64,000 nucleotides of DNA from Melioribacteraceae bacterium (GCA_016342755.1 JAEINS010000007.1:124001-188000); one strand, 5' to 3'; counted from the stretch's first letter, positions 28,620-37,403 are shown. The notes: generated by a model from the sequence alone, not told the origin. Numbers and translations: made by a program.

Positions 28620-29882
28620 TTATAAATTCCTATTATTTGGACGGGTATACACAACCTGAATTACACTAATATTTCTCATGTTAAAAGCTGCTTCACAATA
28701 ACTTAAGTAATAATTCCATTTTCTAACAAAATAATCATCAAAACCCAAAAGTTTAACATCTTCCAGTTTTTTATTGAATTTTTGTCTCCATAGATTCAAC
28801 GTTTTGCCATAATCTAATCCAAAATTTTTGATATCATGAATATGCATGTTGCTAGTTTCGTTAGCAGTTTTATTTAAGATTCCAATTGAAGGAAGTAATG
28901 AACCTGGGAAAATATGTTTCTGAATCCAATCTACACCTTTTCTCAATTCGTTATATCGTGAATCGTGTGATGTTATAACTTGCAACGACATTGCACCATC
29001 TTTTTTCAAAAGTTGATTACACTTAGCGAAAAAATCTTTATAATATTTATGTCCAACAGCTTCCAACATTTCTATTGAAACTATCTTATCAAATTGACCT
29101 TCCATTTTTCTGTAATCAATTAATTTGAATTCAACTCTTTTTTTCAATTTTGTTTTAGCCAATTTATCATTTGCATACTTAAATTGTTCTTCAGAAATAG
29201 TAATTGAAGTTACCTTACATTTGTAAAAGAAAGCTGCATAAAAAGCAAAACTTCCCCAGCCGCTACCAATTTCTAAAATGTGATCATCTTCTTTAAGTTT
29301 TAATTCTCTGCATATTCTATCATATTTTTCTATTTGTGCATCTCCAAGCGGAGTATCTTCTTCAGCAAAAATTCCACTGGAATATGTCATCGAATCATCT
29401 AAAAATAATTTGAAAAAATCATTGTTCAAATCATAATGTGCCGAAATATTTTTTTTGCTTCCTATTACAGAATTATGATTAAATTTATGAGTAATTGTGT
29501 TAAAAGTTTTTAACAAGCTTATCGGTGAAAATTTAACTTTAGAACCTGATATTGCCGGATTGCTTTCAATATTAAGTATCATCCAAGATATTACATTTGT
29601 AATATTGTTAGTTTCCCAGTCGCCATCAACATAAGATTCTCCAAATCCAACATCGCCAAACTTCACAACCTTTTTGAAAAAGCTATTATCTTTTATATTA
29701 ATATAGGCGTTAATGTCTTGATCTTTTTCACCAATATTAATTACATCACCTTCAGGCAAAGTAATTTGCAAGTAACCTTTTTGCATTTTTCTAAGTAACT
29801 CAATTACAACTTTTCTATAAAGTGAAATTTTCTTCTTTTTAGTTTTGCTTGCTGCGCTATTATTTATAGTTAACTCTTTCAT
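28620..29882 (-). CDS. cfa: Cyclopropane-fatty-acyl-phospholipid synthase family methyltransferase
   Basis: 420 residues, the full length of Cfa. It has an N-terminal lipid-binding domain (GDVGFGESYVDGDWETNN) and an SAM-dependent methyltransferase domain: HYDLNNDFFKLFLDDSMTYSSG, LEIGSGWGSFAFYAA (SAM-binding motif I) and VSIEMLEAVGHKYY. It transfers a methylene/methyl group from SAM to the double bond of membrane unsaturated fatty acids. Its ATG overlaps the DUF1365 stop (ATGA), indicating coupling. In this operon it may make a methylated precursor rather than a cyclopropane; that is inference. Confidence 0.9.
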   Translation of the reverse strand: MKELTINNSAASKTKKKKISLYRKVVIELLRKMQKGYLQITLPEGDVINIGEKDQDINAYINIKDNSFFKKVVKFGDVGFGESYVDGDWETNNITNVISWMILNIESNPAISGSKVKFSPISLLKTFNTITHKFNHNSVIGSKKNISAHYDLNNDFFKLFLDDSMTYSSGIFAEEDTPLGDAQIEKYDRICRELKLKEDDHILEIGSGWGSFAFYAAFFYKCKVTSITISEEQFKYANDKLAKTKLKKRVEFKLIDYRKMEGQFDKIVSIEMLEAVGHKYYKDFFAKCNQLLKKDGAMSLQVITSHDSRYNELRKGVDWIQKHIFPGSLLPSIGILNKTANETSNMHIHDIKNFGLDYGKTLNLWRQKFNKKLEDVKLLGFDDYFVRKWNYYLSYCEAAFNMRNISVIQVVYTRPNNRNL

Positions 29883-30652
29883 TTTATCACCATATCCTTT
29901 TGAATTTCTTGAAAATCATTTTTTCTAAACCATGGAATATTCTTTAAATACAATTTCATTGCGTGCCAATGAATACCCCAAATAATCTTAAAAGTTATAA
30001 ATGGAAATCTTAAGCTGTATTTAATAAGATTAAAATCTGTTAGCTTTTTTTGTTCTCCTTTAAGTGTAGATAAGAAAAATCTTTCTCCATTTTCGTAATC
30101 ATCTATTTTAATATTAAGTTTTTCATTTGGTACTGCCAGATTAAAATCAAAATGTGTATCTGATTTTATAAATGGAGATACGTAAAAAAACTTTTGTATT
30201 CGGGCTTTGAATGACTTTTTATTAAAAGTATGATTGCCTAAGAAAAAAAACTTCTGTTCGTTAAAAGTATTCCCAACTTCCGGAATTACACATACCGGAT
30301 TTGAATCTTTATCGAAGCAGTAATAAAAAGAAACCGGATTAAAATTATAACCTAAGAATGCCAAATTTGTTAACAGAAAAATTTTAGATATTTCTGTTTC
30401 AACTCCATTCTTTTTGGCATAGTCAATTATAGTTTGTTTTAAGTTTTTGTCTTCCGAGTTTAGATGATCTTTTTTGCGGAAACTATAAACACCAAACTTA
30501 TTATTATTTACTAACTTTAGTTTTTTGGTAATAGATTCAATTTCATCCAAATCCAGATAAAACATAAAAAACTTATAATTGAAACTATGTTTTTTAGGTT
30601 TCAATCTATTGTGCATTACTTTGCATTCATATATGTGAGATTTTTTGAACAT
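29879..30652 (-). CDS. DUF1365 family protein
   Basis: 257 residues. HIYECKVMHNRLKPKKHSFNYKFFMFYLDLDEI at the start (first 13 positions HIYECKVMHNRLK) and NLAFLGYNFNPVSFYYCFD are characteristic DUF1365 sequence. The family has no proven biochemical role but is almost always sandwiched between an FAD-dependent amine-oxidase-like protein and a Cfa-type enzyme, exactly as here. It overlaps the FAD oxidoreductase by 26 bp and the Cfa gene by 4 bp. Probably a cytoplasmic or membrane-associated partner in fatty acid modification. Confidence 0.88.
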   Translation of the reverse strand: MFKKSHIYECKVMHNRLKPKKHSFNYKFFMFYLDLDEIESITKKLKLVNNNKFGVYSFRKKDHLNSEDKNLKQTIIDYAKKNGVETEISKIFLLTNLAFLGYNFNPVSFYYCFDKDSNPVCVIPEVGNTFNEQKFFFLGNHTFNKKSFKARIQKFFYVSPFIKSDTHFDFNLAVPNEKLNIKIDDYENGERFFLSTLKGEQKKLTDFNLIKYSLRFPFITFKIIWGIHWHAMKLYLKNIPWFRKNDFQEIQKDMVIK

Positions 30653-31901
30653 CTTCTTCCAAAAGTTTTTTGCTTAAATCAATTGCCGAGCTTAATGCGT
30701 CTTCATGAAAACCATATCTAAAATAACTTCCGCAGAAGTAATAATTTCCCTGCTCATTAAGTTTTTGTAAATGTGATTGTGCGTTAATTGCATTTAGATC
30801 AAATAGAGGATGATCGTAATTAAATGACTTAATTATTTTTGCCGGATCAATTAAATAAGCTCCATTAACCGAGACAAAATAATCTTTGTTTTCTGAAACA
30901 CCCTGCAGACTATTCATATAATAAATGGTTGTCGTTTTAATATCTTCATTTTCTCCATCAATTCTATAGTTCCAAGAAGACCATGCTTTTTTTGTTTTTG
31001 GCATTACTGATGAATCTGTATGAAGATTCACTTCATTTTTTTCATACTTAAAATTAGAGAGCAACATTTTATCAAGTCCTGTCGGATCATCTAAAAGAGC
31101 CAGAGCTTCATCGGCATGGCAAGCAAATATTACTTTATCAAATGTAGATTTAGAATTATTAGAATCAATAACATCTATTTTACTACCATTTTGACCAACT
31201 TTTATTGCTCCATTATTAGTAGTAATTTTATCCTTAAAACTTTCTATAATTTTATCCCGATAAGATTTACTCCCATTCACAACAGTTTTCCATTGATGTT
31301 GCGTATCTAATCCTAAAAATCCATGATTATGAAAAAATCTTATCAAAGTTTTTGCTGGAAAATCTAGCATTTTATTTGGAGGAGTTGACCAAACAGCGGA
31401 ACTCATTGGTATTAAATATTTGTTTAAAAATTCATTTCCAAACTTTTTTGCTTCAACATATTCTCTTATAGAATAATCATAATATCTTTTATCACTAAAT
31501 ACTTCCATACATTCTTTGTTGAATCTATTTATTTGTAGAAGCATTTTCCAGTATTTAGGCGAAAATAAATTTTTACGCTGAGAAAAAAGCCCGTCTAATC
31601 CTGAACCGGAAAATTCTAAATCAGAAACTTTATGCTGAACGCTAAATGACATATCTGTATTTTTAGTTTCTACATTTAATTCCTTAAAAAGATTTGTCAA
31701 GTTTGGATAAGTAACTTCATTATAAACCATAAATCCGGTATCAATATTTACTTCTTCTCCATCCTCATCAATAGTAACGGTATTAGTGTGCCCACCTACA
31801 TAATTATTTTTTTCATAGATAGTCAGTTCATATTTATCCTTTAAATAATATGCGCTCGCCATTCCTGCAATACCTGTTCCTATAATTGCTAACTTTTCCA
31901 T
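30627..31901 (-). CDS. FAD-dependent amine-oxidase-like oxidoreductase
   Basis: 424 residues. It opens with the dinucleotide-binding motif AIIGTGIAGMASAYYL, then YEKNNYVGGHTNTV (NADP/FAD family GG doublet), and VIFACHADEALALLDDP. It closes with YYFCGSYFRYGFHEDALSSA, the C-terminal FAD-contact block. This is the protein that usually accompanies DUF1365 and Cfa. Relatives in proteobacterial light- or singlet-oxygen-induced clusters are implicated in fatty acid desaturation or furan fatty acid formation. RBS GAGGAAAAA before ATG 31901. Confidence 0.88.
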   Translation of the reverse strand: MEKLAIIGTGIAGMASAYYLKDKYELTIYEKNNYVGGHTNTVTIDEDGEEVNIDTGFMVYNEVTYPNLTNLFKELNVETKNTDMSFSVQHKVSDLEFSGSGLDGLFSQRKNLFSPKYWKMLLQINRFNKECMEVFSDKRYYDYSIREYVEAKKFGNEFLNKYLIPMSSAVWSTPPNKMLDFPAKTLIRFFHNHGFLGLDTQHQWKTVVNGSKSYRDKIIESFKDKITTNNGAIKVGQNGSKIDVIDSNNSKSTFDKVIFACHADEALALLDDPTGLDKMLLSNFKYEKNEVNLHTDSSVMPKTKKAWSSWNYRIDGENEDIKTTTIYYMNSLQGVSENKDYFVSVNGAYLIDPAKIIKSFNYDHPLFDLNAINAQSHLQKLNEQGNYYFCGSYFRYGFHEDALSSAIDLSKKLLEEDVQKISHI

Positions 31902-31912
31902 TTTTTCCTCAA

Positions 31913-32620
31913 TTAAAAATCTATTTTTACAAAATGACTTTTACCTAGTTCATTATTAATATTGGAAATACCTTCATATTTAATAATCGTTTTAGTCTTT
32001 TTGTCGTAAGTGATAAATATTGAACTTACAAATTGTCTTAAAAACCAGCTGTTTAATTCTAATTCAAGCGTAACCGCATCTTTATCATTTAATACCAATT
32101 CTTCATATTTTGATACACGAAATTTGTAATAATCTAATTTAGCAGGAGCTACAAAATAGAATGATATTATTTCATCATTTAAAATTTCTTCCCAATTTTC
32201 TCTGAAGAAAAATGTTAATCCTCCATCAATTACAAATGTTTCATCAATTTGTAGCGTGTCTTCTGAAATTGGTTCATCAAAAGTTGAACGTGTAAAAACT
32301 CTAATTTTGTTATCTGATAAGAGTTCTGATCCTTCTAAATAACCATCTCTAGAATCTTTTAATACAAAATCTGGTTTTGTAGAATCAGCATTAAAAAACA
32401 TTTCTTTAGTTGTAAAAACAATTTCATTTGTGTCTTTATAAGAGATAACACTTTTAACTAATTTGCTTCCGTTATAAGTTTCAGCATGATTTTCTGTATA
32501 AATAAATTTATCTGAATCTAAATCGTAAGCTGTACTTCTATATTTATTAATAGGAGTCTGGTTACTTTCAGATACAAATCCTACAAATAAAAACGATATT
32601 AAAAGAATTATGATTTTCAT
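31913..32620 (-). CDS. Secreted protein of unknown function
   Basis: 235 residues. A signal peptide (about 1-18) is followed by a beta-rich body (YTENHAETYNGSKLVKSVISY, FKFRVSKYEELVLNDKDAVTLELE). It resembles small periplasmic DUF3108/DUF6134-like proteins, though I cannot assign it firmly. It lies between the first Cfa-like methyltransferase (2 bases) and the FAD oxidoreductase (11 bases) in the light-operon candidate, so a role in envelope lipid handling is plausible. Confidence 0.6.
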   Translation of the reverse strand: MKIIILLISFLFVGFVSESNQTPINKYRSTAYDLDSDKFIYTENHAETYNGSKLVKSVISYKDTNEIVFTTKEMFFNADSTKPDFVLKDSRDGYLEGSELLSDNKIRVFTRSTFDEPISEDTLQIDETFVIDGGLTFFFRENWEEILNDEIISFYFVAPAKLDYYKFRVSKYEELVLNDKDAVTLELELNSWFLRQFVSSIFITYDKKTKTIIKYEGISNINNELGKSHFVKIDF

Positions 32621-32622
32621 GA

Positions 32623-33648
32623 TTAAACCTTTCTAAATAAGTAGTGACTCACAAACCATTCTTTGCCATTTTTAAAGCCCCAAAGTTCTGCGCATGACAT
32701 AAAAAATATTCTCCAATAAGCCCACCACATATTTACATTTTGTTTTCCGTAAGTTTCTTCAAATAATGGAACAATGCTTTTTTTGTTTTTATCCATGTTA
32801 GACAACCAGGCTTCTGATGTTTTTTGATAATGTGTTCCATTAACAATCCAGTGATTTGCTACTTCAAACTTTTTTGCAAAATAGAGAAGCAGATTATCAC
32901 TTGGCATAATTCCGCCTGTAAAAAAGTATTTAGACATCCAGTCGGTTTCATCTTTTACTTCGAACAGATAAGCATATTTCTTGTGTGAAAAAATGTGAAC
33001 AAAAAGTTCACCATTATCTTTTAACCAATTTGAAATATTGTTAAACAATGTTTCATAATTTCTCATATGCTCAAACATTTCAACTGATACAACTCTATCA
33101 AATTTTCTGTCTGTTGAAAAATCATTTATATCAGCAGTTATAATTTCTACGTTTTCTAATTTTAGTTTTTTAGCTTCATCCAAAATATGTTCTCTTTGTG
33201 TTGCTGAATTTGAAAGAGCTGTTATTTTTGCATTTGGAAAATTTTTAGCCATATATAATGTTAAAGATCCCCAACCACATCCAAGTTCAAGAACAGATTC
33301 TCCATCCTTTATATTTGCTCTTTTACAAGTTAATTCAAGCATTTTGTCTTCAGCTTCGTCTAAAGTTTTTGTTGATTTATCCCAATAACCGCAGCTATAT
33401 TTAAGATTTTTTCCAAGTGCGTATTGATAAAATTGCGTAGGTACTTCATAATGCTGTTCATTTGCATCAGCTGTATTTACAGCAATAGGACTTTTTTTTA
33501 GAGTATTTATTAACTCCATAAACTTTGTCTTTTCCTCTTCAACAGATCCTGAATGTTCTGAATTCAATCTCTGTTTTAAGAGTCGTTTTATTCCAAATCT
33601 TATTAATGAATCTGGAAGTAAGTTTTGTTTTAATAAATTATCTATCAT
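32623..33648 (-). CDS. Cfa-like SAM-dependent methyltransferase (short form)
   Basis: 341 residues, lacking the N-terminal lipid-binding domain of full Cfa. HYEVPTQFYQYALGKNLKYS, VLELGCGWGSLTLYMA (SAM motif I) and RVVSVEMFEHMRNYETLF are conserved, and the C-terminus has MWWAYWRIFFMSCAELWGF. This is the branch that includes coclaurine N-methyltransferase-like and UfaM-like enzymes. Its place directly after a desaturase suggests that it methylates an unsaturated acyl chain. There are two Cfa-family genes in one operon, this and 28620-29882. Confidence 0.85.
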   Translation of the reverse strand: MIDNLLKQNLLPDSLIRFGIKRLLKQRLNSEHSGSVEEEKTKFMELINTLKKSPIAVNTADANEQHYEVPTQFYQYALGKNLKYSCGYWDKSTKTLDEAEDKMLELTCKRANIKDGESVLELGCGWGSLTLYMAKNFPNAKITALSNSATQREHILDEAKKLKLENVEIITADINDFSTDRKFDRVVSVEMFEHMRNYETLFNNISNWLKDNGELFVHIFSHKKYAYLFEVKDETDWMSKYFFTGGIMPSDNLLLYFAKKFEVANHWIVNGTHYQKTSEAWLSNMDKNKKSIVPLFEETYGKQNVNMWWAYWRIFFMSCAELWGFKNGKEWFVSHYLFRKV

Positions 33649-33686
33649 TTTATTTCACCGTTTTTCTAATTATTAAATTTTAATTT

Positions 33687-34433
33687 TTACTGTATAGTTT
33701 TAATTTTGTTTGGCATTTGTATTACACCAATCCAATTAAGAAAAAGTATTATTGGATATGCCGGATCAATTTCAAACTTTCTAATAGCAAAGTTTACTTT
33801 TGATGGATGTTTATGATGATTATTTTGAAATAATTCTCCAAGCGTTAAGAAATCGAAGAAAAGAGTGTTTTTTGAATTATCTCTAGTATCACGAAAATTC
33901 ACATAACCATATTTATGACCAGCCCAGTTTACTATTGCGCCATGTATTGGTCCCATTAGAAAATGAATTGGAAGTAATAAAAACATCCACCAACTTGTTG
34001 CAAATATTGCATATAAAGCTGTGTAAATAGCTCCCCAAATAATTCTGGAGTGCCATTTATCGGCAAACTTATCAAACTTTTCCCATTGTGGAACATTCTT
34101 CTGAAATTTTTCGCCAGGCTTAATTTTATTGTTTATCAGATCCAAATAGATATCTTTTGTTTTCCACATTAAACCAAACACGCTTTTAAAAAAATGTGGT
34201 GAGTGCGGATCTCTTTCTGTATCACTAAATGCATGATGCATTCTATGCATAATTGCATAAGCTCTCGGATTTAAGAAAGAAGAGCCTTGTGAAACGTAGG
34301 TTAACATATAAAATGTTTTTTCCCAAAAAGGTGTCATCTTAAACATTCTGTGCGAACAATATCTATGTAAAAAGAATGTTTGAAAGAATAATGATATAAA
34401 CCAGTGCGATAAAAATATTATTAAGATTCCCAT
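33687..34433 (-). CDS. Membrane fatty acid desaturase (delta-9 type)
   Basis: 248 residues with three histidine boxes: H23-RYCSH28, H63-RMHH67 (followed by AFSDTERDPHSP) and NHHKHP near 205-210. Several hydrophobic segments fit a diiron membrane acyl-lipid/acyl-CoA desaturase. It is slightly shorter than average, since the N-terminus begins right before the first box. It introduces a double bond in a membrane fatty acid, using O2. It starts one base after the sigma factor stop codon, so the two are cotranscribed; the products feed the Cfa-type enzymes downstream. Confidence 0.9.
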   Translation of the reverse strand: MGILIIFLSHWFISLFFQTFFLHRYCSHRMFKMTPFWEKTFYMLTYVSQGSSFLNPRAYAIMHRMHHAFSDTERDPHSPHFFKSVFGLMWKTKDIYLDLINNKIKPGEKFQKNVPQWEKFDKFADKWHSRIIWGAIYTALYAIFATSWWMFLLLPIHFLMGPIHGAIVNWAGHKYGYVNFRDTRDNSKNTLFFDFLTLGELFQNNHHKHPSKVNFAIRKFEIDPAYPIILFLNWIGVIQMPNKIKTIQ

Positions 34434-34434
34434 T

Positions 34435-35025
34435 TTATGAAGCCTTTAAATATCCATTGTTTTTTGCGTAATCAAATAATTTATTTTGTAAAAGATTTCT
34501 TGCTCTATTTAATCTTGAACGAACTGTTCCTAACGGGATGTTGATTTTTTCAGATATTTCTTCATAAGTAAAACCCTCAATATCTCTTAGAACAATTATT
34601 TCTTTAAAGCGATGTGGAAGAGAAATTATAGCAGTCGAAATATCATCATCAAATATCGCAGAAATTTTTTTATTGTCAAGTTTATAAACTGATTCGGCTA
34701 CAGGTTTTTCTTCTAGATAATGTTCAACTTTTTCTAATTCAATAATCTGTGGTTCTCTATTTTTCTTCCTAATATTATTAATAAAAGTGTTGTGCAATAT
34801 GCTAAATAACCATGATTTACAATTTGTTCCTATTTCAAATGAATCGAAAAACCTATAAGCTCTTAATAATGTTTCTTGAACTAAATCCTGAGAATCATCC
34901 ATGTTTTTAGTAATCTTAAAAGCAAAATTGTAAATTGCTTTCAAATGAGGCGATACTTCGTTTTCGAAGTTTCTGTATTTAATATTGTCTTTTATTAACG
35001 ATGAGTGATATATTAAAGCTTCCAA
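34435..35025 (-). CDS. ECF-family RNA polymerase sigma factor
   Basis: 196 residues. Region 2 (FAFKITKNMDDSQDLVQETLLRAYR-type, containing AEDLVQ-like SQDLVQETLL) and region 4 (IIVLRDIEGFTYEEISEKIN followed by PLGTVRSRLNRARNLL) are clear. The start is TTG at 35025, preceded at 6 bases by GGAG; an upstream ATG in another frame hits a stop at once. No anti-sigma gene is adjacent. It is the first gene of the leftward operon and sits divergent from the B12 photoreceptor, the arrangement of LitR/CarH-controlled sigma factors. Confidence 0.9.
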   Translation of the reverse strand: MEALIYHSSLIKDNIKYRNFENEVSPHLKAIYNFAFKITKNMDDSQDLVQETLLRAYRFFDSFEIGTNCKSWLFSILHNTFINNIRKKNREPQIIELEKVEHYLEEKPVAESVYKLDNKKISAIFDDDISTAIISLPHRFKEIIVLRDIEGFTYEEISEKINIPLGTVRSRLNRARNLLQNKLFDYAKNNGYLKAS

Positions 35026-35052
35026 TTAGTTCTCCATTGTAAAGTTATAATC

Positions 35053-35074
35053 TGTATAACAAATGTATAAGAAA
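35053..35074. promoter_or_regulatory. Candidate CarH/LitR operator: two abutting 11-bp direct repeats
   Basis: TGTATAACAAA (35053-35063) and TGTATAAGAAA (35064-35074) differ at one base and sit head to tail at exactly one helical turn. They overlap the spacer and -10 of the leftward ECF-type promoter, where a dark-state repressor would block it. CarH tetramers are known to contact 11-bp direct repeats. Confidence 0.5.
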
Positions 35075-35082
35075 AAAGTTCC
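35054..35082 (-). promoter_or_regulatory. Leftward ECF-type promoter for the sigma-desaturase-Cfa operon
   Basis: On the minus strand GGAAC (35082-35078) is followed, after 17 bases, by GTTATAC (35060-35054). GGAAC at -35 is the common hallmark of ECF promoters. The predicted start is near 35047, giving a leader of about 20 bases before the TTG start at 35025. Confidence 0.5.
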
Positions 35083-35090
35083 ACAAGCAA

Positions 35091-35120
35091 GGAACAAAGT
35101 CAGCTTTTTTTTTGTTCTAA
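35091..35120 (+). promoter_or_regulatory. Rightward ECF-type promoter for the photoreceptor-photolyase operon
   Basis: GGAAC at 35091-35095 and GTTCTAA at 35114-35120, separated by 18 bases. With the leftward element it forms GTTCC-N8-GGAAC, so two -35 boxes lie back to back. The leader to the regulator ATG at 35202 would be about 75 bases. Confidence 0.45.
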
Positions 35121-35201
35121 GTGTAAAGTGAGGAAAAACGATTAAAATCGGAAGAAAAATAAAAATTAAATGTAAACAAAAACTAGACAAGAAGTCAACA
35201 A

Positions 35202-36155
35202 ATGAATAGTTCAAGAAATTACAATATGAAGATAGTTGTTAATAAAACAGGTTTAAGTCCATTTTTATTAAGAGCATGGGAAACCAGATACAAAGCTGTT
35301 ATTCCATCCAGAACCGAATCTAATAGAAGAATGTATTCTGAAAGTGACATTCAGAAACTTTCTATTTTAAGGAAGTTAACCGATTTGGGTTTTAGTATTG
35401 GAGGTATAGCAAATTTAGAAATAGATGAATTACATGATCTTTTATATAATTCTGATAAAAAGGAAGATAAAAGAGATGAAAATATTGAAGAGAAAAAAGT
35501 TGGTTTATCAAAAGAAATAGATTTTCTAGAAGAATGTCTTAAAGCAAGTAAAGAGCTAAATTCTAAAAAATTAGAAACTTTATTAATGAGAGCATTAGTT
35601 GAATTTCCTCAGAGAAGGATAATTGATGAAATTATTGTTCCATTAATGATACAAATTGGTAATAAATGGAGTAACGGTTCGTTAAGAGTTGTAAATGAAC
35701 ATTTGGCGGCAAGCGTAGTAAAGAAATTTTTAACAAATATGATTGATGGATATGGCATTCAGCATAATGCACCTTCAATGATTGTTTCAACTCAGAGTGG
35801 TCAATATCATGAAATAGGTGCTTTAATTGGAGCGGCAGCAGCGGCAGCAGAAGGTTGGAATGTTACATATTTTGGCTCAAGTCTGCCGGCTGAAGAAATT
35901 GTTATGGGAGTAGAAAAGTTAAAGTCTCAAGTTGTATTTTTGAGTGTAATATACCCTTATGATGATCCTAATTTGAAAGAAGAAATTAGAAAACTTGGAA
36001 TTATGTTAAATAAAGATGTTTCAATTTTGGTAAGCGGTCAGGGATTATACGGCTATAAAAGAGCTTTTGATGAAATTGGAGCAATAACAATTACTACACA
36101 TGATCAGTTCAGAGATGTGTTAGAGACAATCAGAAAAAATTCAAAAAGCAGATAA
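35202..36155 (+). CDS. MerR-family B12-dependent photoreceptor regulator, CarH/LitR type
   Basis: 317 residues. A MerR-type DNA-binding domain (about 6-75; TGLSPFLLRAWETRYKAV) is joined by a charged linker to a B12-binding module. The helical bundle carries W156-x9-E166-H167, the motif that caps the adenosyl side of cobalamin in CarH. The Rossmann part has QYHEIG with His203 as the predicted lower cobalt ligand (Gln replaces the usual Glu/Asp two residues before). In the dark such proteins bind adenosylcobalamin, tetramerise and repress; light breaks the Co-C bond and releases DNA. It leads the rightward operon and faces the ECF sigma gene. Confidence 0.88.
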   Translation: MNSSRNYNMKIVVNKTGLSPFLLRAWETRYKAVIPSRTESNRRMYSESDIQKLSILRKLTDLGFSIGGIANLEIDELHDLLYNSDKKEDKRDENIEEKKVGLSKEIDFLEECLKASKELNSKKLETLLMRALVEFPQRRIIDEIIVPLMIQIGNKWSNGSLRVVNEHLAASVVKKFLTNMIDGYGIQHNAPSMIVSTQSGQYHEIGALIGAAAAAAEGWNVTYFGSSLPAEEIVMGVEKLKSQVVFLSVIYPYDDPNLKEEIRKLGIMLNKDVSILVSGQGLYGYKRAFDEIGAITITTHDQFRDVLETIRKNSKSR

Positions 36156-36164
36156 GAGTTTAAA

Positions 36165-36947
36165 ATGAGTGAAATAATAAGTATATCGGCATTAACAATT
36201 TTAATATATGTAACATTGTTTTATATAGTGGCACAAATAAAAACTGATAATTCAATAATTGATATAGGCTGGGGAATTGGTTTTATCTTAGTAACATCTG
36301 TTCTCTTCTTTTTAGCAGATTCAATTACCAATATTCAGTTGCTGTTTATTTTAATGATATTAGTCTGGGGAGTAAGATTATCATTTCATATCTTAAAAAG
36401 AAGTATTGGTAAACCGGAAGATTTTAGATATCAAGAGTTTAGACGAAACTGGGGAGATAAATATTTAATAAAAGCTTATTACAAAGTTTTTCTTCTTCAG
36501 GGCGGATTTATGTTGTTCATTTCGGCACCAATCTATGTAGTGTTTAATTCAACAGTAACAGAATTTAACATCCTAAATTTATTGGGAATTGTAATTTTTA
36601 TAATAGGATTTTTAACTGAATCAATTGCAGATTTACAGCTTAATAAGTTTAAAAAAGATGAAAGTAATAAAGGAAAAATAATTACAACGGGTTTATGGAA
36701 ATATTCTAGACATCCAAATTATTTTGGAGAAGCTCTTTTGTGGTGGGGAATTTTTATTTATGTAGTTTCATTCGATTATGGTATTGCTGCGGCAATAAGT
36801 CCAATATTTCTTAATTATTTATTAGTTTATATAAGCGGTGTTCCTATGTTAGAAAAAAAATATGAGGGTAGAGAAGATTGGGAAACATATAAATCGAAAA
36901 CTTCTAAATTTATTCCATGGTTTTCAAGATTAAAAGGTACAAAATGA
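36165..36947 (+). CDS. DUF1295 membrane protein (steroid 5-alpha-reductase-like)
   Basis: 260 residues with six to seven hydrophobic segments. IDIGWGIGFILV near 30, GKPEDFRYQEFRRNWGD and the C-terminal TTGLWKYSRHPNYFGEALLWWG are the DUF1295 signature, shared with isoprenylcysteine methyltransferase and 5-alpha-reductase folds. It probably reduces or modifies a lipid in the membrane. It starts 9 bases after the photoreceptor stop and overlaps the SRPBCC gene by 4 bp (ATGA). Confidence 0.88.
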   Translation: MSEIISISALTILIYVTLFYIVAQIKTDNSIIDIGWGIGFILVTSVLFFLADSITNIQLLFILMILVWGVRLSFHILKRSIGKPEDFRYQEFRRNWGDKYLIKAYYKVFLLQGGFMLFISAPIYVVFNSTVTEFNILNLLGIVIFIIGFLTESIADLQLNKFKKDESNKGKIITTGLWKYSRHPNYFGEALLWWGIFIYVVSFDYGIAAAISPIFLNYLLVYISGVPMLEKKYEGREDWETYKSKTSKFIPWFSRLKGTK

Positions 36948-37402
36948 AAGTACACAAATTAAATTATGAAACCCTTATTGAAACAAATATAGAAAAGTGT
37001 TGGGATTTTTTCTCGAATCCAAATAATTTACAAAAAATAACACCACCCGAAATGAAATTAAAGCCGATTGAAGAAATTAAAAGTAAAACTTATGAAGGAC
37101 AGATTGTAACATATAAGGTTTATATATTCGGTTTTATTCCGTTTACATGGGTTACGGAAATTTCTTCTTTAGAGAACAAAAAATATTTTGTAGATGAACA
37201 AAGATTTGGTCCTTATAAATTTTGGCATCACATGCATGAATTTATTGAAGCTGAAAATGGCGTTAAAATGATAGATACAATCAACTATATTTTGCCTTTC
37301 GGAATTTTAGGAAACTTGGTGAATAAGCTATTAGTTTCTAATCAGCTTAAAGAAATTTTTAGTTTTAGAGAAAAGAAACTAAAAGAAATAAATTGGTCTT
37401 AA
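36944..37402 (+). CDS. SRPBCC (START-like) family protein
   Basis: 152 residues from ATG 36944, which overlaps the DUF1295 stop; an ATG at 36917 is in frame but would give a 31-bp overlap. ETLIETNIEKCWDFFSNPNNL is the N-terminal strand-helix of the START-like fold, and HHMHEFIEAENGVKMIDTINY is typical of proteins annotated as SRPBCC or cell division inhibitor-like. Such proteins bind a hydrophobic ligand in a deep cavity. It may carry the lipid product of the cluster; that is inference. Confidence 0.8.
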   Translation: MKVHKLNYETLIETNIEKCWDFFSNPNNLQKITPPEMKLKPIEEIKSKTYEGQIVTYKVYIFGFIPFTWVTEISSLENKKYFVDEQRFGPYKFWHHMHEFIEAENGVKMIDTINYILPFGILGNLVNKLLVSNQLKEIFSFREKKLKEINWS

Positions 37403-37403
37403 A

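Noticed and set aside
35026-35214. 62-codon open frame on the minus strand in the divergent promoter region
   Set aside because: It covers the two ECF-type promoters and the direct repeats and starts inside the photoreceptor gene; no ribosome-binding site or family match.
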